This document shows positions 21,601 through 32,800 of a stretch of 60,243 nucleotides of DNA, one piece after another. Every line of letters starts with the position of its first letter. The first letter of the stretch is position 1. The DNA comes from Nemertoderma westbladi (taxonomy: Eukaryota; Xenacoelomorpha; Nemertodermatida; Nemertodermatidae), in contig JAUCBJ010003610.1 in NCBI GenBank assembly GCA_032718475.1, positions 1-60,243 on the forward strand. Reading direction: 5' to 3'. The translations under genes were made by a program, and so were the position numbers. The notes beneath the pieces are model-generated. The model was given only the letters and a program-made list of their open reading frames with translations, was not told the DNA's origin and ran no database searches.

Positions 21601-22830
21601 ATCAAGATATGTACCGCGGTGTGTACCGGGGTGTGTATGGGGGTGTGTACCGCGATCAAGATATGTACCGCGGTGTGTACCGGGGTGTGTATGGGAGTGT
21701 GTACCGCGATCAAGATATGTACCGCGGTGTGTACCGGGGTGTGTATGGGGGTGTGTACCGCGATCAAGATATGTACCGCGGTGTGTACCGGGGTGTGTAT
21801 GGGGGTGTGTACCGCGATCAAGATATGTACCGCGGTGTGTACCGGGGTGTGTATGGGGGGTGTGTACCGCGATCAAGATATGTACCGCTAGGTGTGGGGG
21901 GTGGGGTGTGTATGGGGGTGTGTACCGCGATCAAGATATGTACCGCGGTGTGTACCGGGGTGTGTATGGGGGTGTGTACCGCGATCAAGATATGTACCGC
22001 GGTGTGTAACGGGGTGTGTATGGGGGTGTGTACCGCGATCAAGATATGTACCGCGGTGTGTACCGGGGTGTGTATGGGGGTGTGTACCGCGATCAAGATA
22101 TGTACCGCGGTGTGTACCGGGGTGTGTATGGGGGGTGTGTACCGCGATCAAGATATGTACCGCGGTGTGTACCGGGGTGTGTATGGGGGTGTGTACCGCG
22201 ATCAAGATATGTACCGCGGTGTGTACCGGGGTGTGTATGGGGGGTGTGTACCGCGATCAAGATATGTACCGCGGTGTGTACCGGGGTGTGTATGGGGGTG
22301 TGTACCGCGATCAAGATATGTACCGCGGTGTGTACCGGGGTGGGTATGGGGGGTGTGTACCGCGATCAAGATATGTACCGCGGTGTGTACCGGGGTGTGT
22401 ATGGGGGTGTGTACCGCGATCAAGATATGTACCGCGGTGTGTACCGGGGTGTGTATGGGGGGTGTGTACCGCGATCAAGATATGTACCGCGGTGTGTACC
22501 GGGGTGTGTATGGGGGTGTGTACCGCGATCAAGATATGTACCGCGGTGTGTACCGGGGTGTGTATGGGGGTGTGTACCGCGATCAAGATATGTACCGCGG
22601 TGTGTACCGGGGTGTGTATGGGGGTGTGTACCGCGATCAAGATATGTACCGCGGTGTGTACCGGGGTGTGTATGGGGGTGTGTGCCGCGATCAAGATATG
22701 TACCGCGGTGTGTACCGGGGTGTGTATGGGGGTGTGTACCGCGATCAAGATATGTACCGCGGTGTGTACCGGGGTGTGTATGTGGGTGTGTACCGCGATC
22801 AAGATATGTACTGCGGTGTGTACCGCGATC
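18680..22830. repeat. 54-bp satellite array, about 77 copies
   Basis: The unit reads TGTGTACCGCGATCAAGATA, TGTACCGCGGTGTGTACCGG, GGTGTGTATGGGGG (54 bp), with 53-, 55- and 57-bp variants at the G-run and a TAGGTGTGGGGG variant at 20685, 20795, 21557 and 21889. Most copies differ by only one or two bases. Variants ACCGCGG/AACGCGG and ACCGCG/ACTGCG recur in blocks, which is higher-order structure. Because 54 is a multiple of 3, very long open frames (up to 1029 codons) occur on both strands; these are low-complexity artefacts. Confidence 0.97.
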
Positions 22831-24190
22831 AATTTTTATTGTTCCGCTTGAATTTTTTGGTTTATTTGTAATTAATAATTTTCGTGCAAACAAATAAATA
22901 ATATGTATTACTATATTATAAAACCCAAATGTATCTTCCAATAGGCGTTTAATTATGTACCCGGTACCGGTGCTTCTCAGATATTTCCTGTAAATATTGG
23001 GCCTACCTACGGTACCATAATTTGATTGATTGATTGGATTATATTTTATTACATTATTGTGGTTTTATTTTGATTTCACTATGATTATTATCATTGATTT
23101 CCCTTGATGCCAGTGAGATAAATTAATTGGATTTAGTATTTAATTATATTTTATTAATACGATATGTGTCAGCTTTGGAATTTGCTAATTCTTTTTTATT
23201 ATAGTTGTAGGGCGAACCACGAAGTTTAGGTTAGCTTTTGCTTATCTGATGTATAATTAGTGGACTGTCTGTCGTTGTCGTTGGAAATATTTGAACACAA
23301 TTTAAGTCTGTCAATCATTGATGAAACCGAACCGAACTTGGTTAACATGAAAAGTTTAGTAATTGTAATGGATTTCTCGTGCTTCTTGGCACAATAAGCT
23401 CCTAAAACGGCTTTGAATGTCAAAAAGGTTCCAGGTAGTGCTCTACTTTTGCTTAGTGTTTTGTTTTTCCGGCTAACATAAATATTTCAACTAGAACACG
23501 GTTCTCCAATGACTTGTTATTTACGGACATCCACAACTTTTCTATATAGTACAAAAACACAGTGATTTTCTGTTCTTCCCCAAATAATACCGTATATTGC
23601 TTCCTTCTAAATAAATGAAATAGCTTACTGTAACACTTGTAGAAAAACCTCTGGGACGAGGAAAAAGATAGAAACCGGATGAGGAATGCTTTGGGTCGGT
23701 TAGGATCCAAAGTATACTGTAGCCTCCAATAATCAAAAATGCAGAGAAAAATATACCGTATTTTTAGCCGTTTTGTTTTGCTAAAAATACGCCGGAAAAA
23801 ATATACAAATAAATGGCAAAGAAAATCTGATCATATTCAATTGTTGTGAAAACGTCTAATAAAATTGTAGAAAGAGGTGTAGAACGTCTGAAAAGTTATA
23901 GATAAAAGTCGTGAGAAAAGTCGTAATAAACTTGGTGCAGCTTCACGCTATTGGAACTTGGCGATAGTGCAGAACACCAGGTTACCGTCTGAGTCCAAAC
24001 AGGGGTGGCACCGATTGGACTTAAAATGTTAGCTGCAATTTGTTCTCAGACCATAGAGGATTATTTGGGCGAACCACAAATAAACGTATAGCCTGCGGAC
24101 AGTGCATCAGCACTACCATGGGCAGGAGAGCCGAGCCGGTGCCACTTTGGCCTGGTAGGCAATAGCGAGCACACAAGCGCTCCGGGCTTG
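22831..24190. other. gene-free stretch
   Basis: AT-rich with scattered CCGGTACCGGT palindromes (about 22960-22975) and a TTGATTGATTGATTGG tract at about 23020. Short open frames at 23226-23736 show no recognisable motif. Confidence 0.5.
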
Positions 24191-24229
24191 TCTAGCCAAT
24201 GTGCTCAGACCAACAGCGGAACCGTCTTA

Positions 24230-24480
24230 CGTTACTGGCGACCGCAAAGACTTTCGCAGGCCCGATTCAGCAACAAAGAGGGCCCTACAACTTGGACCAG
24301 AGCTGGCTTTTAGGCCAGATAGTACAGCAGTGCGACGCGACGGCGTTATCGTGTAAGTTACTGGCGACCGCAAAGCCTTTCGCAGGCCCGATCCAGCAAC
24401 AAATACGGCCCCAACTCAGAACAGAGCTGAGTTCTAGGCTAGGGACCTCTGCTGTACTGAGGAGCTGGGCTCAACAGTTG
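24230..24480. repeat. two tandem ~126-bp imperfect copies
   Basis: GTTACTGGCGACCGCAAAG followed by CTTTCGCAGGCCCGAT and CAGCAACAAA occurs at about 24231 and again at about 24357, each followed by a GGCCC...CTCAGA/CTTGGACCAGAGCTG stretch. GC-richer than the surroundings. Class unknown; no protein is supported. Confidence 0.7.
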
Positions 24481-25015
24481 TGCCTGAGGCAGAGTGAAAA
24501 CTCTTGAGGTTTTAGTCCCGATGCGCCTCTATTTATAGCCTGCTGTGGGGTCAATATGGAGTTGACCTCTAATTACCACCTGCGCGCGGGTGGACTTTCT
24601 GGGCAGAGACTTTACGTTCAAACAATGTTAAATATAATTACCCAATATAATAGACCAATTGGCCAATATTGGTGCCTGGATGGAGTTTTGAAGGTGACTT
24701 GTCAATCACTCCCTACTGCTATTGGTTGGCGGTCATAGGCTGCGTACTGGGGGCCGGTGTAAGGGAAGGGATGTATTGGATAACAATGGACCCTGGATAG
24801 TGCATTGGATGGAGTGTATTGGGCGGATCAGGCAAGGCTTGACACGCCTGCCACGACTAAGGATGTCTGGGTTGGGGCAATAAGTCGTAATGTGAGATAT
24901 GGGATAATATTCTGAGAAGAATATTTTGGTAAATATTTCCGGGATGAATATTGCGTCGAATATTTTGAGATAGATAGATAGATTTATTTATATATTATGC
25001 AAACAATAGAAACCA

Positions 25016-25396
25016 ATACATTTATTATAGGAAGGGATCTAGGGGTCTTAACCTCGAATGATAAGTTTATTTTACCGAAAATAACTTATCTTTTATTGGC
25101 GCAATTGTAGGACTAATCCCATCACATGCGTACTTTTAAACCGGGTAGTGTACAAATTTAGGAATCGCGTAATTTTTCTTGAAATTAATATCTCATATCT
25201 CTCCAAACCACGTACGCGTTTCGACCTTACTGGGTCTCATCAGCGTGGTGTCGGTACAGCGAACTACCCGGTTTAAAAGTACGCATGTGATGGGATTAGT
25301 CCTACAATTGCGCCAATAAAAGATAAGTTATTTTCGGTAAAATAAACTTATCATTCGAGGTTAAGACCCCTAGATCCCTTCCTATAATAAATGTAT
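25016..25396. repeat. foldback: 134-bp inverted arms around a 113-bp loop
   Basis: 25016-25149 and 25263-25396 appear to be perfect reverse complements over 134 bp (outer end ATACATTTATTATAGG, inner end CCGGGTAGT). The loop itself contains nested inverted motifs, CCACG...CGTGG around GACC-TTACTG-GGTC, with the text CGTTTCGACCTTACTGGGTC. A transcript would form a long hairpin with a structured head. Confidence 0.9.
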
Positions 25397-25604
25397 AATA
25401 ACAAACACCTCGAAAAATACAGCTTGCCAACACATTGTTACTATCAATAATAAAACCAATACATTAACACGATAAAATTGTTAATGTATAGTAATGTATT
25501 GTCCAACATAACATAAAGGATAACCCCTAAAGCTTTGCAGCTTATTTCCAAGGGGGTCCTTCAAGTTTCTTGGTTACCAATACAAACTAACCTAACTACA
25601 GTAT

Positions 25605-26762
25605 TGTTTGCGCTTTTAAGACCTTTGACAGTTTAACCTGCCAAATTAGGATGTCTTTTAGATGATATATAGTCTTTAGCCTATGACGAGTATTTGATAC
25701 ACTACATTAGCCGAAGCCAGTCTATGCGCAATCATTCACCCGCTGGATATACCCGGGAGACTGAATTCGGAAGCTTAATGATTGATGGTGTAAGCCTACT
25801 GTATTATTCGACTGATCGTAATATATAATCTCTGACAAATATTATTCACTTTCGGGAAATATTAACAGTTCCTTTAGGACGTGGCGCTCTAAATATATAA
25901 ACAGAGTTATGACTTAAACTAGACACAACGAAAGGCTATAGATTCACGTATATGGCGCATTCTTTAGGAGATGCTTTGTTATCAGTCACAATCATACACA
26001 ATGCTGCACAATGCTGCACACCAATCTGCCGACCTTCACTAATTTTAGTCACATACAAAGAGAATAACAGACAATACATGTAGGGCCTATAAAATAGCAT
26101 TAGATTCACTTCACACCACTTAACATAGGTCGCAATCGTTTATCTGTAACCGGTCTCTCTAACCTTTAGTATATCAAGAAGGTTGGGGTGTCTGACTATT
26201 GATCAGTATTCCAAATATAATCTTCCATCAACAAATATAATGAATAACCGACAGCAAAAGCAGTAATGTTAAGTAAGATATGCATGATATGTTTAGTAAG
26301 CATTGATAAGGTAACTCGATAACAGATATACGTTCTATAATTAAGCCTACTAATGTAAGACTAAAGACTGAAACACGGAGGTGCCAAAAGCCGGTGTTCT
26401 TAGGCTCTGGGCAAAAACATAACACTGAATTCCTGAGTTTCTGTATCCACCTCCAACACAGAGACAAAAAACGCTCTGATTGGTCGACCGAACAACGAGA
26501 GAACAAAGAAACAAAGAAATGTCGACGTGGCAATATCAGCTGTTAGCCGTCGTCATGGTAGCGACACTGTTTTCAAGAGTATCGAGCTTATTGCGTCACG
26601 AAATTGCGGATTATGTCCTCTAAAGTACAAATACAGAAGAAATGGCTTTTATGTCCTCTAAAACACCAGTACAGCAAGGACACGGCCTTTTTATGCCTGG
26701 TAAACCAACCACAGAGTACTTTACGGGGAAAATAACCGGCTAATTACGCAAAAGCTTTTACA
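25605..26762 (-). repeat. 3' LTR (1158 bp)
   Basis: TG...CA bounded. Matches the right LTR apart from one noticed substitution (CCTATGACG/CTTATGACG) and a 208-bp segment at about 26096-26303 that the right LTR lacks. A 101-codon open frame inside (26228-26533) also exists in the other LTR and has no recognisable motif. Confidence 0.92.
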
Positions 26763-26840
26763 CCGCTCCCAGAAAATGGGATTTAAGTCTATAAAATATA
26801 ACAAATCACAGTTTCTAAAATATAAAGATACTCTAAACAG

Positions 26841-28361
26841 TTAGTCTTTCTTACGCAGACGGCGTTTACGCAGTTTTTTGAGGCTAGCAAGAGTCCTTTT
26901 CTCTTTGGGGCGAGCCACTTTACTAGGAGGGCTATAAATCCTGGGTGAAGGGTGCAATATGATTGCATCAGAAGGTGTAGGATTATGGTCGGGGTATCCG
27001 CCGTTTCGATATGCTTCTCCTCGAGCTGATTTTCCTCCGCTCGTAGCTGGATACGTTCATCCAAAAACTCTCGCAGAGAATGGGGTTGTCTAAGTTCGAT
27101 ATCTTCTTAGAGATTCTGGATTTCACAATCGAACTGAGATAAAGACAATTCGTTTATCGCTTGGACTTGCTGTTACAACTTACGTTTATCTGAACAAACG
27201 CAGGTTTCCTTTCTGATCTTTGTAGAATAGCGTTTAACTCGTTTGGTACAACGTTCTCCGCCACTTTGGTGACAGGTTATATCGTGTTAAGCCGGGACGA
27301 TGGTAAGGGTTAAACGGCGATATTAAATGTCCGCGTCCCAATCCGGCTAGGTAGAATGGGCTAATATCTAGGAAGCCCACAACTGGGGTGCCACCGACTA
27401 ATTGTTCAGGTAACACTAGATCTTTGAGCAGTGAGTACAGCTCGGGAGGATCCGTCATACTAATAGGATCAAGAGTCTGAAGTCTCACTAGGGAATGAGG
27501 AGTTCTGATCGAGTATTCCGAAACTCTGATCATTGGTTTATTTAAGGATCGTCTGAGTCGAACGAGCGTAGGTGATACATCGAACAAGTTTCGCTCGAAA
27601 CTCCCGTAAGTATAGCGAGTAAAACCGTGTTTAAAGCAACGTCTCCGCGGATGTTTATGTCTTTCCGTTTGTTGGTTGGGTCTTGGGCATTCATCGCAAT
27701 AATACCAAAAACGCACGTCTTGTAGGGGAAACGCGAGTGATCTTTCTCCAGCTTACAATATTCCTCCATCCGTTCGAAGCTATCCGGTACAACAGGTAGC
27801 GATCGATCGGCGGTAAGATACATCATAGTGGAATAGAGCCGTTTGAGTTCTACCATGCGGTCATGATGTATACCTTGAGGATATCGAGTTTCTAGATTCT
27901 GTTGACTGGTAATATCGAGATAGGTTTCTCTCAAGAATTCCAGGTATTTGGTGAAGTCGCTGCGTTTATCCGGCTCTTCAACATCTGCACTTTCGAGTCG
28001 GTTTCGAATAGAATTTTCGTGTTCGAGTCTCAGTTTATCGTTCCGCTTCCGCTGGGTATGATATTTAAATAAACCATTTCCCTTTGGTGTCTATATCGTT
28101 CGTATCGTGTAGGTCGATAGGATGACCAGTAGTTAAGAAGTCCATATACATACCATTACGATGCGTATAGCGAGCGGTGAATTTTCTACAGTCCAACTCA
28201 CGCGTGAGCTGCTCTTGGGACATTGGCGGTTCGATATAACGACCATCGTCCTCCGCAGCAGTTGGACCAGCGTCGCCGCGTATCAAGATATCGACAAACG
28301 CTTGTAAAGGTAGAGTATATCGCTCCCTGATACCAAGATCATCTTCTATCAACTCAATCAT
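26841..28361 (-). pseudogene. decayed extra ORF between pol and the 3' LTR
   Basis: It starts at an ATG at 28361 (M-I-E-L-I-E-D-D-L-G). Coherent, charged protein text continues through several frames: 28361-28065, then about 28064-27720, then about 27716-27234, then a coiled-coil-like stretch at about 27240-27010 with two in-frame stops, and a proline- and lysine/arginine-rich end that stops at 26841-26843. I count at least three frameshifts and two stops. A C-D-E-C-P and R-R-R-C-F-K-H cluster near 27640-27710 may bind zinc. No signal peptide or membrane segment is visible, so this does not look like an envelope. I do not recognise the family. Options are an element-specific accessory protein or a nested fragment of another element. 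Confidence 0.55.
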
Positions 28362-28390
28362 ATCTGCTATATAAGTTTATCCATATTATA

Positions 28391-28564
28391 ATGAGTTTAT
28401 ATTTAGGCGAGCGGGCGTCGCTGCCTACCCCTCTCTGCCCCCGGACAGTGCGAGATCCTCAGCGCTGGTGTACTTTCGCCGATGTGCCTATCGCCAACGT
28501 CGTAGCTGCACAACGACTACAACAACCAGCACGAGCCACTCCACCGTCCGTCCCAAAGGCTTAG
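28391..28564 (+). CDS. small divergent ORF, 57 codons, unknown
   Basis: ATG at 28391, TAG at 28562-28564. It begins M-S-L-Y-L-G-E-R-A-S-L and has an Ala/Gln/Pro-rich end. It is GC-rich against AT-rich surroundings and starts 30 bp from, and points away from, the ATG of the decayed minus-strand ORF. Not recognised; it could be chance. Confidence 0.3.
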   Translation: MSLYLGERASLPTPLCPRTVRDPQRWCTFADVPIANVVAAQRLQQPARATPPSVPKA

Positions 28565-29805
28565 ATATACTTCAGGTTCTTACTGGAGAGTTAGGGTTAC
28601 TTTCACAATTGCGACTCGCGACTTTATTGTTCTTTTAACTCACTTCTAATTCTAGCGTGGTTGTTGCCATGGTGACATTATGGAAAACTAGCGGTAGAAT
28701 TAGGGTAATTCTCATGCATACAGATCTGGGATGCTATTTAATAGTAATTCTTTAATTGTCAATATCCTCTCTATATATGATTTTATGAATTTTATCGGCT
28801 ATTGACTATATATTGGAGATTCTCGCACACAAATACACTTAATAGAGTGAATCTCCGCTCCCATGATCTATTAATTAATGGAATTTTGGGAATGTTATAA
28901 ATTGTACAAAATGACAATTTATTAAATTCATTGAAATATATGAATTTAAATTTATTCCCGTAAATTTTATTATTTAATGTTAAATAGACGTAATTTTATT
29001 CCAGAACGTGTCTGGGGACTGGGATCCTTTATTCTAGGAATTTTGTCTTTTTAAGAGTATCGGTAAGTGCTACGATATCTTAATCGACTAGAATGTTAAA
29101 GGATCTAAAATTTGACAGATTTTGTAAATATTAATAATTAATATTTAGGATGGGCACCAGTTTATTCCAGAACTTGTCTGGGGACGTTAACCACTAATTC
29201 TAGAATTTTGTCTTTCAAGTATATCGGTGGGTGCCGCGATATCTTAATCGACTAGAATTGCAGATGGTCAAAGGGTTTAACAGATTTATTTTGCGTTATA
29301 CGCTACTGTTAAAGGGACATCACGCTACTATATGTATTATTTAATATACGGTATGAGAGCAATATCGCACGAAGCAATGTCAGTGTGAAGAGGCAAGTCG
29401 TTTCCAAGGTCTACCCAGAGCTTGGTTTAGCCGAGACACGAGGATCTGAACTTTGCATTCCTAATACTCTGCCTACCAATAATACTTGAATATAGTAGTG
29501 GCTTTATTGTACTTTAATAAGTACGGAGATGTCATCTTACTGTATTTACGTATTTATAATGTAATACGGACAGTAAGGAAAGAGAAAAAGAATTGTTTCT
29601 CGCCGTCGCACTAAATATATAATATAAGTAATTACGTAATAAATGCGAATATATTGCACTAATCTACTAAATAATCGCTAAATAACATTCTACTAAATAA
29701 AATTAAAGAAAACGATTATAATAAAATTACATAATAATACATACATAATATAAAATAATAAAATAAATATAAAATAATGTAGTCACACACCCACTCCGTA
29801 TGTTG
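28565..29805. repeat. AT-rich region with a ~160-bp tandem pair
   Basis: TTTATTCCAGAAC[GT]TGTCTGGGGAC, then GAATTTTGTCTTT, ATATCGG-type text and GATATCTTAATCGACTAGAAT, occurs at 28999-29116 and again at 29160-29287. Each copy holds a small hairpin (AAGTATATCG...CGATATCTT in the second). The rest, 29300-29805, is AT-rich with nothing visible. Confidence 0.7.
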
Positions 29806-32800
29806 TTACGTTATGGAGTCCCTAGATATTTGTTGGATTAGGGAGGTGGTCGTGGGAAGAGTATCTTGCCTTCCATAGTTTCCGGACAGTTTTCGGTCTC
29901 TTTCCAGTAAACATAAACGACCAGCTGGGCGATTGAGTGGTTGTGTTACTTTCTCCACTCCCTTGGCCTGTCTAATCTTCGCCGGGTTAAGATGGGGAGG
30001 CCATTCATCTTCTTTACTTAGGAAGTCGGGTTCACCTAACCAGTCTGGAGTATCTGTAAGTTCTTGAGGAGTTGCTCCTCTGGAGGCGATGTCGGCTGGA
30101 TTGATCGTCTCGGGGCAATGTCTCCATTGATCTACATTGGAGTTGATGTCGTCATTATCTGAGGAGTATGGTGTTCCCTCAGTTGGGTCGTCAACTTCAC
30201 TGCTCTCCACTTCCCGTTCACTTAATTGATATACCTGTTCTTTTGGTAATCTTTCCATAAGAGTTCTACGAGAAGGGCCAGTAAAGTACCAACCTACTCT
30301 AGTTCTTCCCGCATAAACTTGTAGAGGTTGCGGTTGAGCAGGCCGTTTCTCCAATGTCTCGAGCGCTTCATGCGCATTTTGACCGATGAGTATTTGGACT
30401 CCAGGGTAATCAGTGTTGAATCTAGGTATTTCAAACTGCTGGGTGAAATCGTCCTCATCCCAGTTATAAGGTTCCACTTGGCTGGTCGCGAAGTTCTTTA
30501 TCGCTAACATTTTTACTGACCTTATGCTGTGTTCTCCTAGTTCATCCTGGGGGGTGGACAACGCACCTACATAATAATCTGCGATTACTGTAGATTTCCA
30601 AACCTGCATAATTCCTGACATGTTTAGCTTAGTTCGGAACTTGGGTTGTCCAGCAAAGACGTCTTCGGCTAGTTCTTTGTCGATGAATGTTCCTGTACTA
30701 CCGGAGTCAAGGAGGGCGTTCACTACATAACTCCTTTTAGGTCCGTGGACCCTTACCTGTACTACAGGAAATTCTCGGATTCCTACATTGGAAGGTGGTG
30801 CTTTCCAAGATGGTTGTCTGTCAGAAGTAGTTAGGGGGGGCTCGCTGTCGGTGTCCTTTTCATACGTAAGTGCTCGATACACTGCGATATTTGTCAGGTA
30901 ACAGGATTCGTTTTCGTCGGAGAATTCGTCCGTATAGAATCCTTCCATCTCAGAATATTGGTCAGTGTCGTTCACATCACTGAATTGGACATGTAGTTCG
31001 GACTCACTTATCTGACTCGGGCTGTTTCGTTCGAATTTCGTGTGCAACAAGATATTATGTTTTGCGCCGCACTTTGCACACCCTGCGTCGGAGTAACAGG
31101 TTCGCCGCTGGTGTCCTCGTCTGAGGCAATTATAACACAACCGCTTATCCCACATGACTTCACGTCTATCCTTTAGTGATTTCCTCAGGAATTCATCACA
31201 TGCATTTAAACGGTGGGGCCCGTCGCACAGCACACATTTGGGCTTGATGTTACTTACTTTAACATGTGCTGTGTGGTGCACGTTCGTTCTTTCCTCGGGA
31301 TTTCTTACATGAATTCTCTTAGGAGACGTAGGAGGAGTTTTTCTTACCTGTTCTCTCCTGTCATTGGTTCGAGACTTGAATTTACTTACGTCCTTTAGGA
31401 TTTTATTGTCATAGTAAGATCTTTCAGTGTCTTTTCCGCTGTCTTCCTCTTGAGAAGCCTGGCTTTCGCCATCGTCTGTATAACAAACTGGTATTACCCT
31501 TCTCCTAGAAACGGGTTTCTCACTTACCTTGTTTTCCAGTGTCTTCTCTCTGGACTGCCTTAGGAGCTGTAATTTCACTTCTCTATCTAAGAATGACATG
31601 AGATCAGCCATGGTAGGGTCTCGTCGTTGTTGTTCCATCATATATAACACTTTCTTGTCCCAGCGTGTACCTACTCCACCCTTGGGCAAAGTAGATGCTA
31701 AGGCTCCTACAACCATAGAATTCTGGTATTCATGAGACTTACCTAACCAATCTAGTTGTCTACAGATCTCCTGAATCTCGTCGGAAAACTCTATAATCCC
31801 GCTGCTAAGAAACTTTCGGGGCGCCATTAATTTCGCATATAAATACCTAGCTATGTTAGTCCTATTACCATACCTGATGTTTAGTGTATCCCAAACTTGT
31901 CTTAATCCATCTGGATGTCCAATAAACTTTGACGCCATTAACTTGGGAGATCCTTCCAAGCACTCGATGAGGAATCTAAGTTTCTCTCCGTTGGATAGCA
32001 CAGAGTTCTGTATGTTATCTTTGTAATATTCATTAAAAGGTAACCATTTCATCTCATCTCCATTGAACTTGACTATCTCTCCAACCTTTACCGCTTGCCG
32101 GGCTTCGGTTCTAGCCATTTGACGCGTAAAACTTTCTTGGGCCATCGTGTTATTTAATATCGAGTTATCGGTATATAAATTTCTCGGATTATGATCAGGT
32201 CTATAGGGAATATCATTATCAACAGGTCTATAATCACCCTTAATAGGGTTCACTATAGGAGTTTCTACTTCACTAGCAGTATAGATGCGTGTAGGCTCCA
32301 CACCTTGCGCATGAGATACTTCAGACCTAACAGGTTGACACATCGTTACCGAGGGTGGTGGTATACCCTTTTGTGTATTTACTAATTTATCGCGTTCTAA
32401 TGCGATACTTTGCTGCACTTCTTGCAACTCTAACCTACTTTCCCTTACTGTGCCCTTGAATTGCTGAACGGTCTCCTGCATCTGCCCGAGCAGGAGATCC
32501 ATCCCCCACCGTCTCTCATCCACCCTTTCGACCGCCGAAGCGGGAGTCGCCAACGTTGTAGCGGGCGGACGAGGGACAACGGGCGACAAATCATGAATAT
32601 TTCGCTCGGAGTCCAGGACCTGAACTGTCTCATGGGCTGTTCTACTGGGCACAGGTAGCTTAGTGCTGTGCAGAGGGAATTTAGAGGTAGGTTCAGGGAG
32701 CACAGGTGTCTCTATCACCGAAGGGGTGATTTCAAGAACAGGCCTAATTATTTCAGGCTCATCTACTATAGTAGGGAGTCTTTCTATTGTAATTATTTGG

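Noticed and set aside
18680-22830. CRISPR-like array of repeats
   Set aside because: There are no unique spacers of constant length; units are head-to-tail copies of one satellite, in a eukaryotic genome.
19782-22871. 1029-codon open frame rich in Cys (C-T-A-V-C-T-G-V-C)
   Set aside because: It is produced by a 54-bp satellite whose period is a multiple of 3; equally long frames exist on the other strand and in other phases, and G-run length variants break the frame at random.
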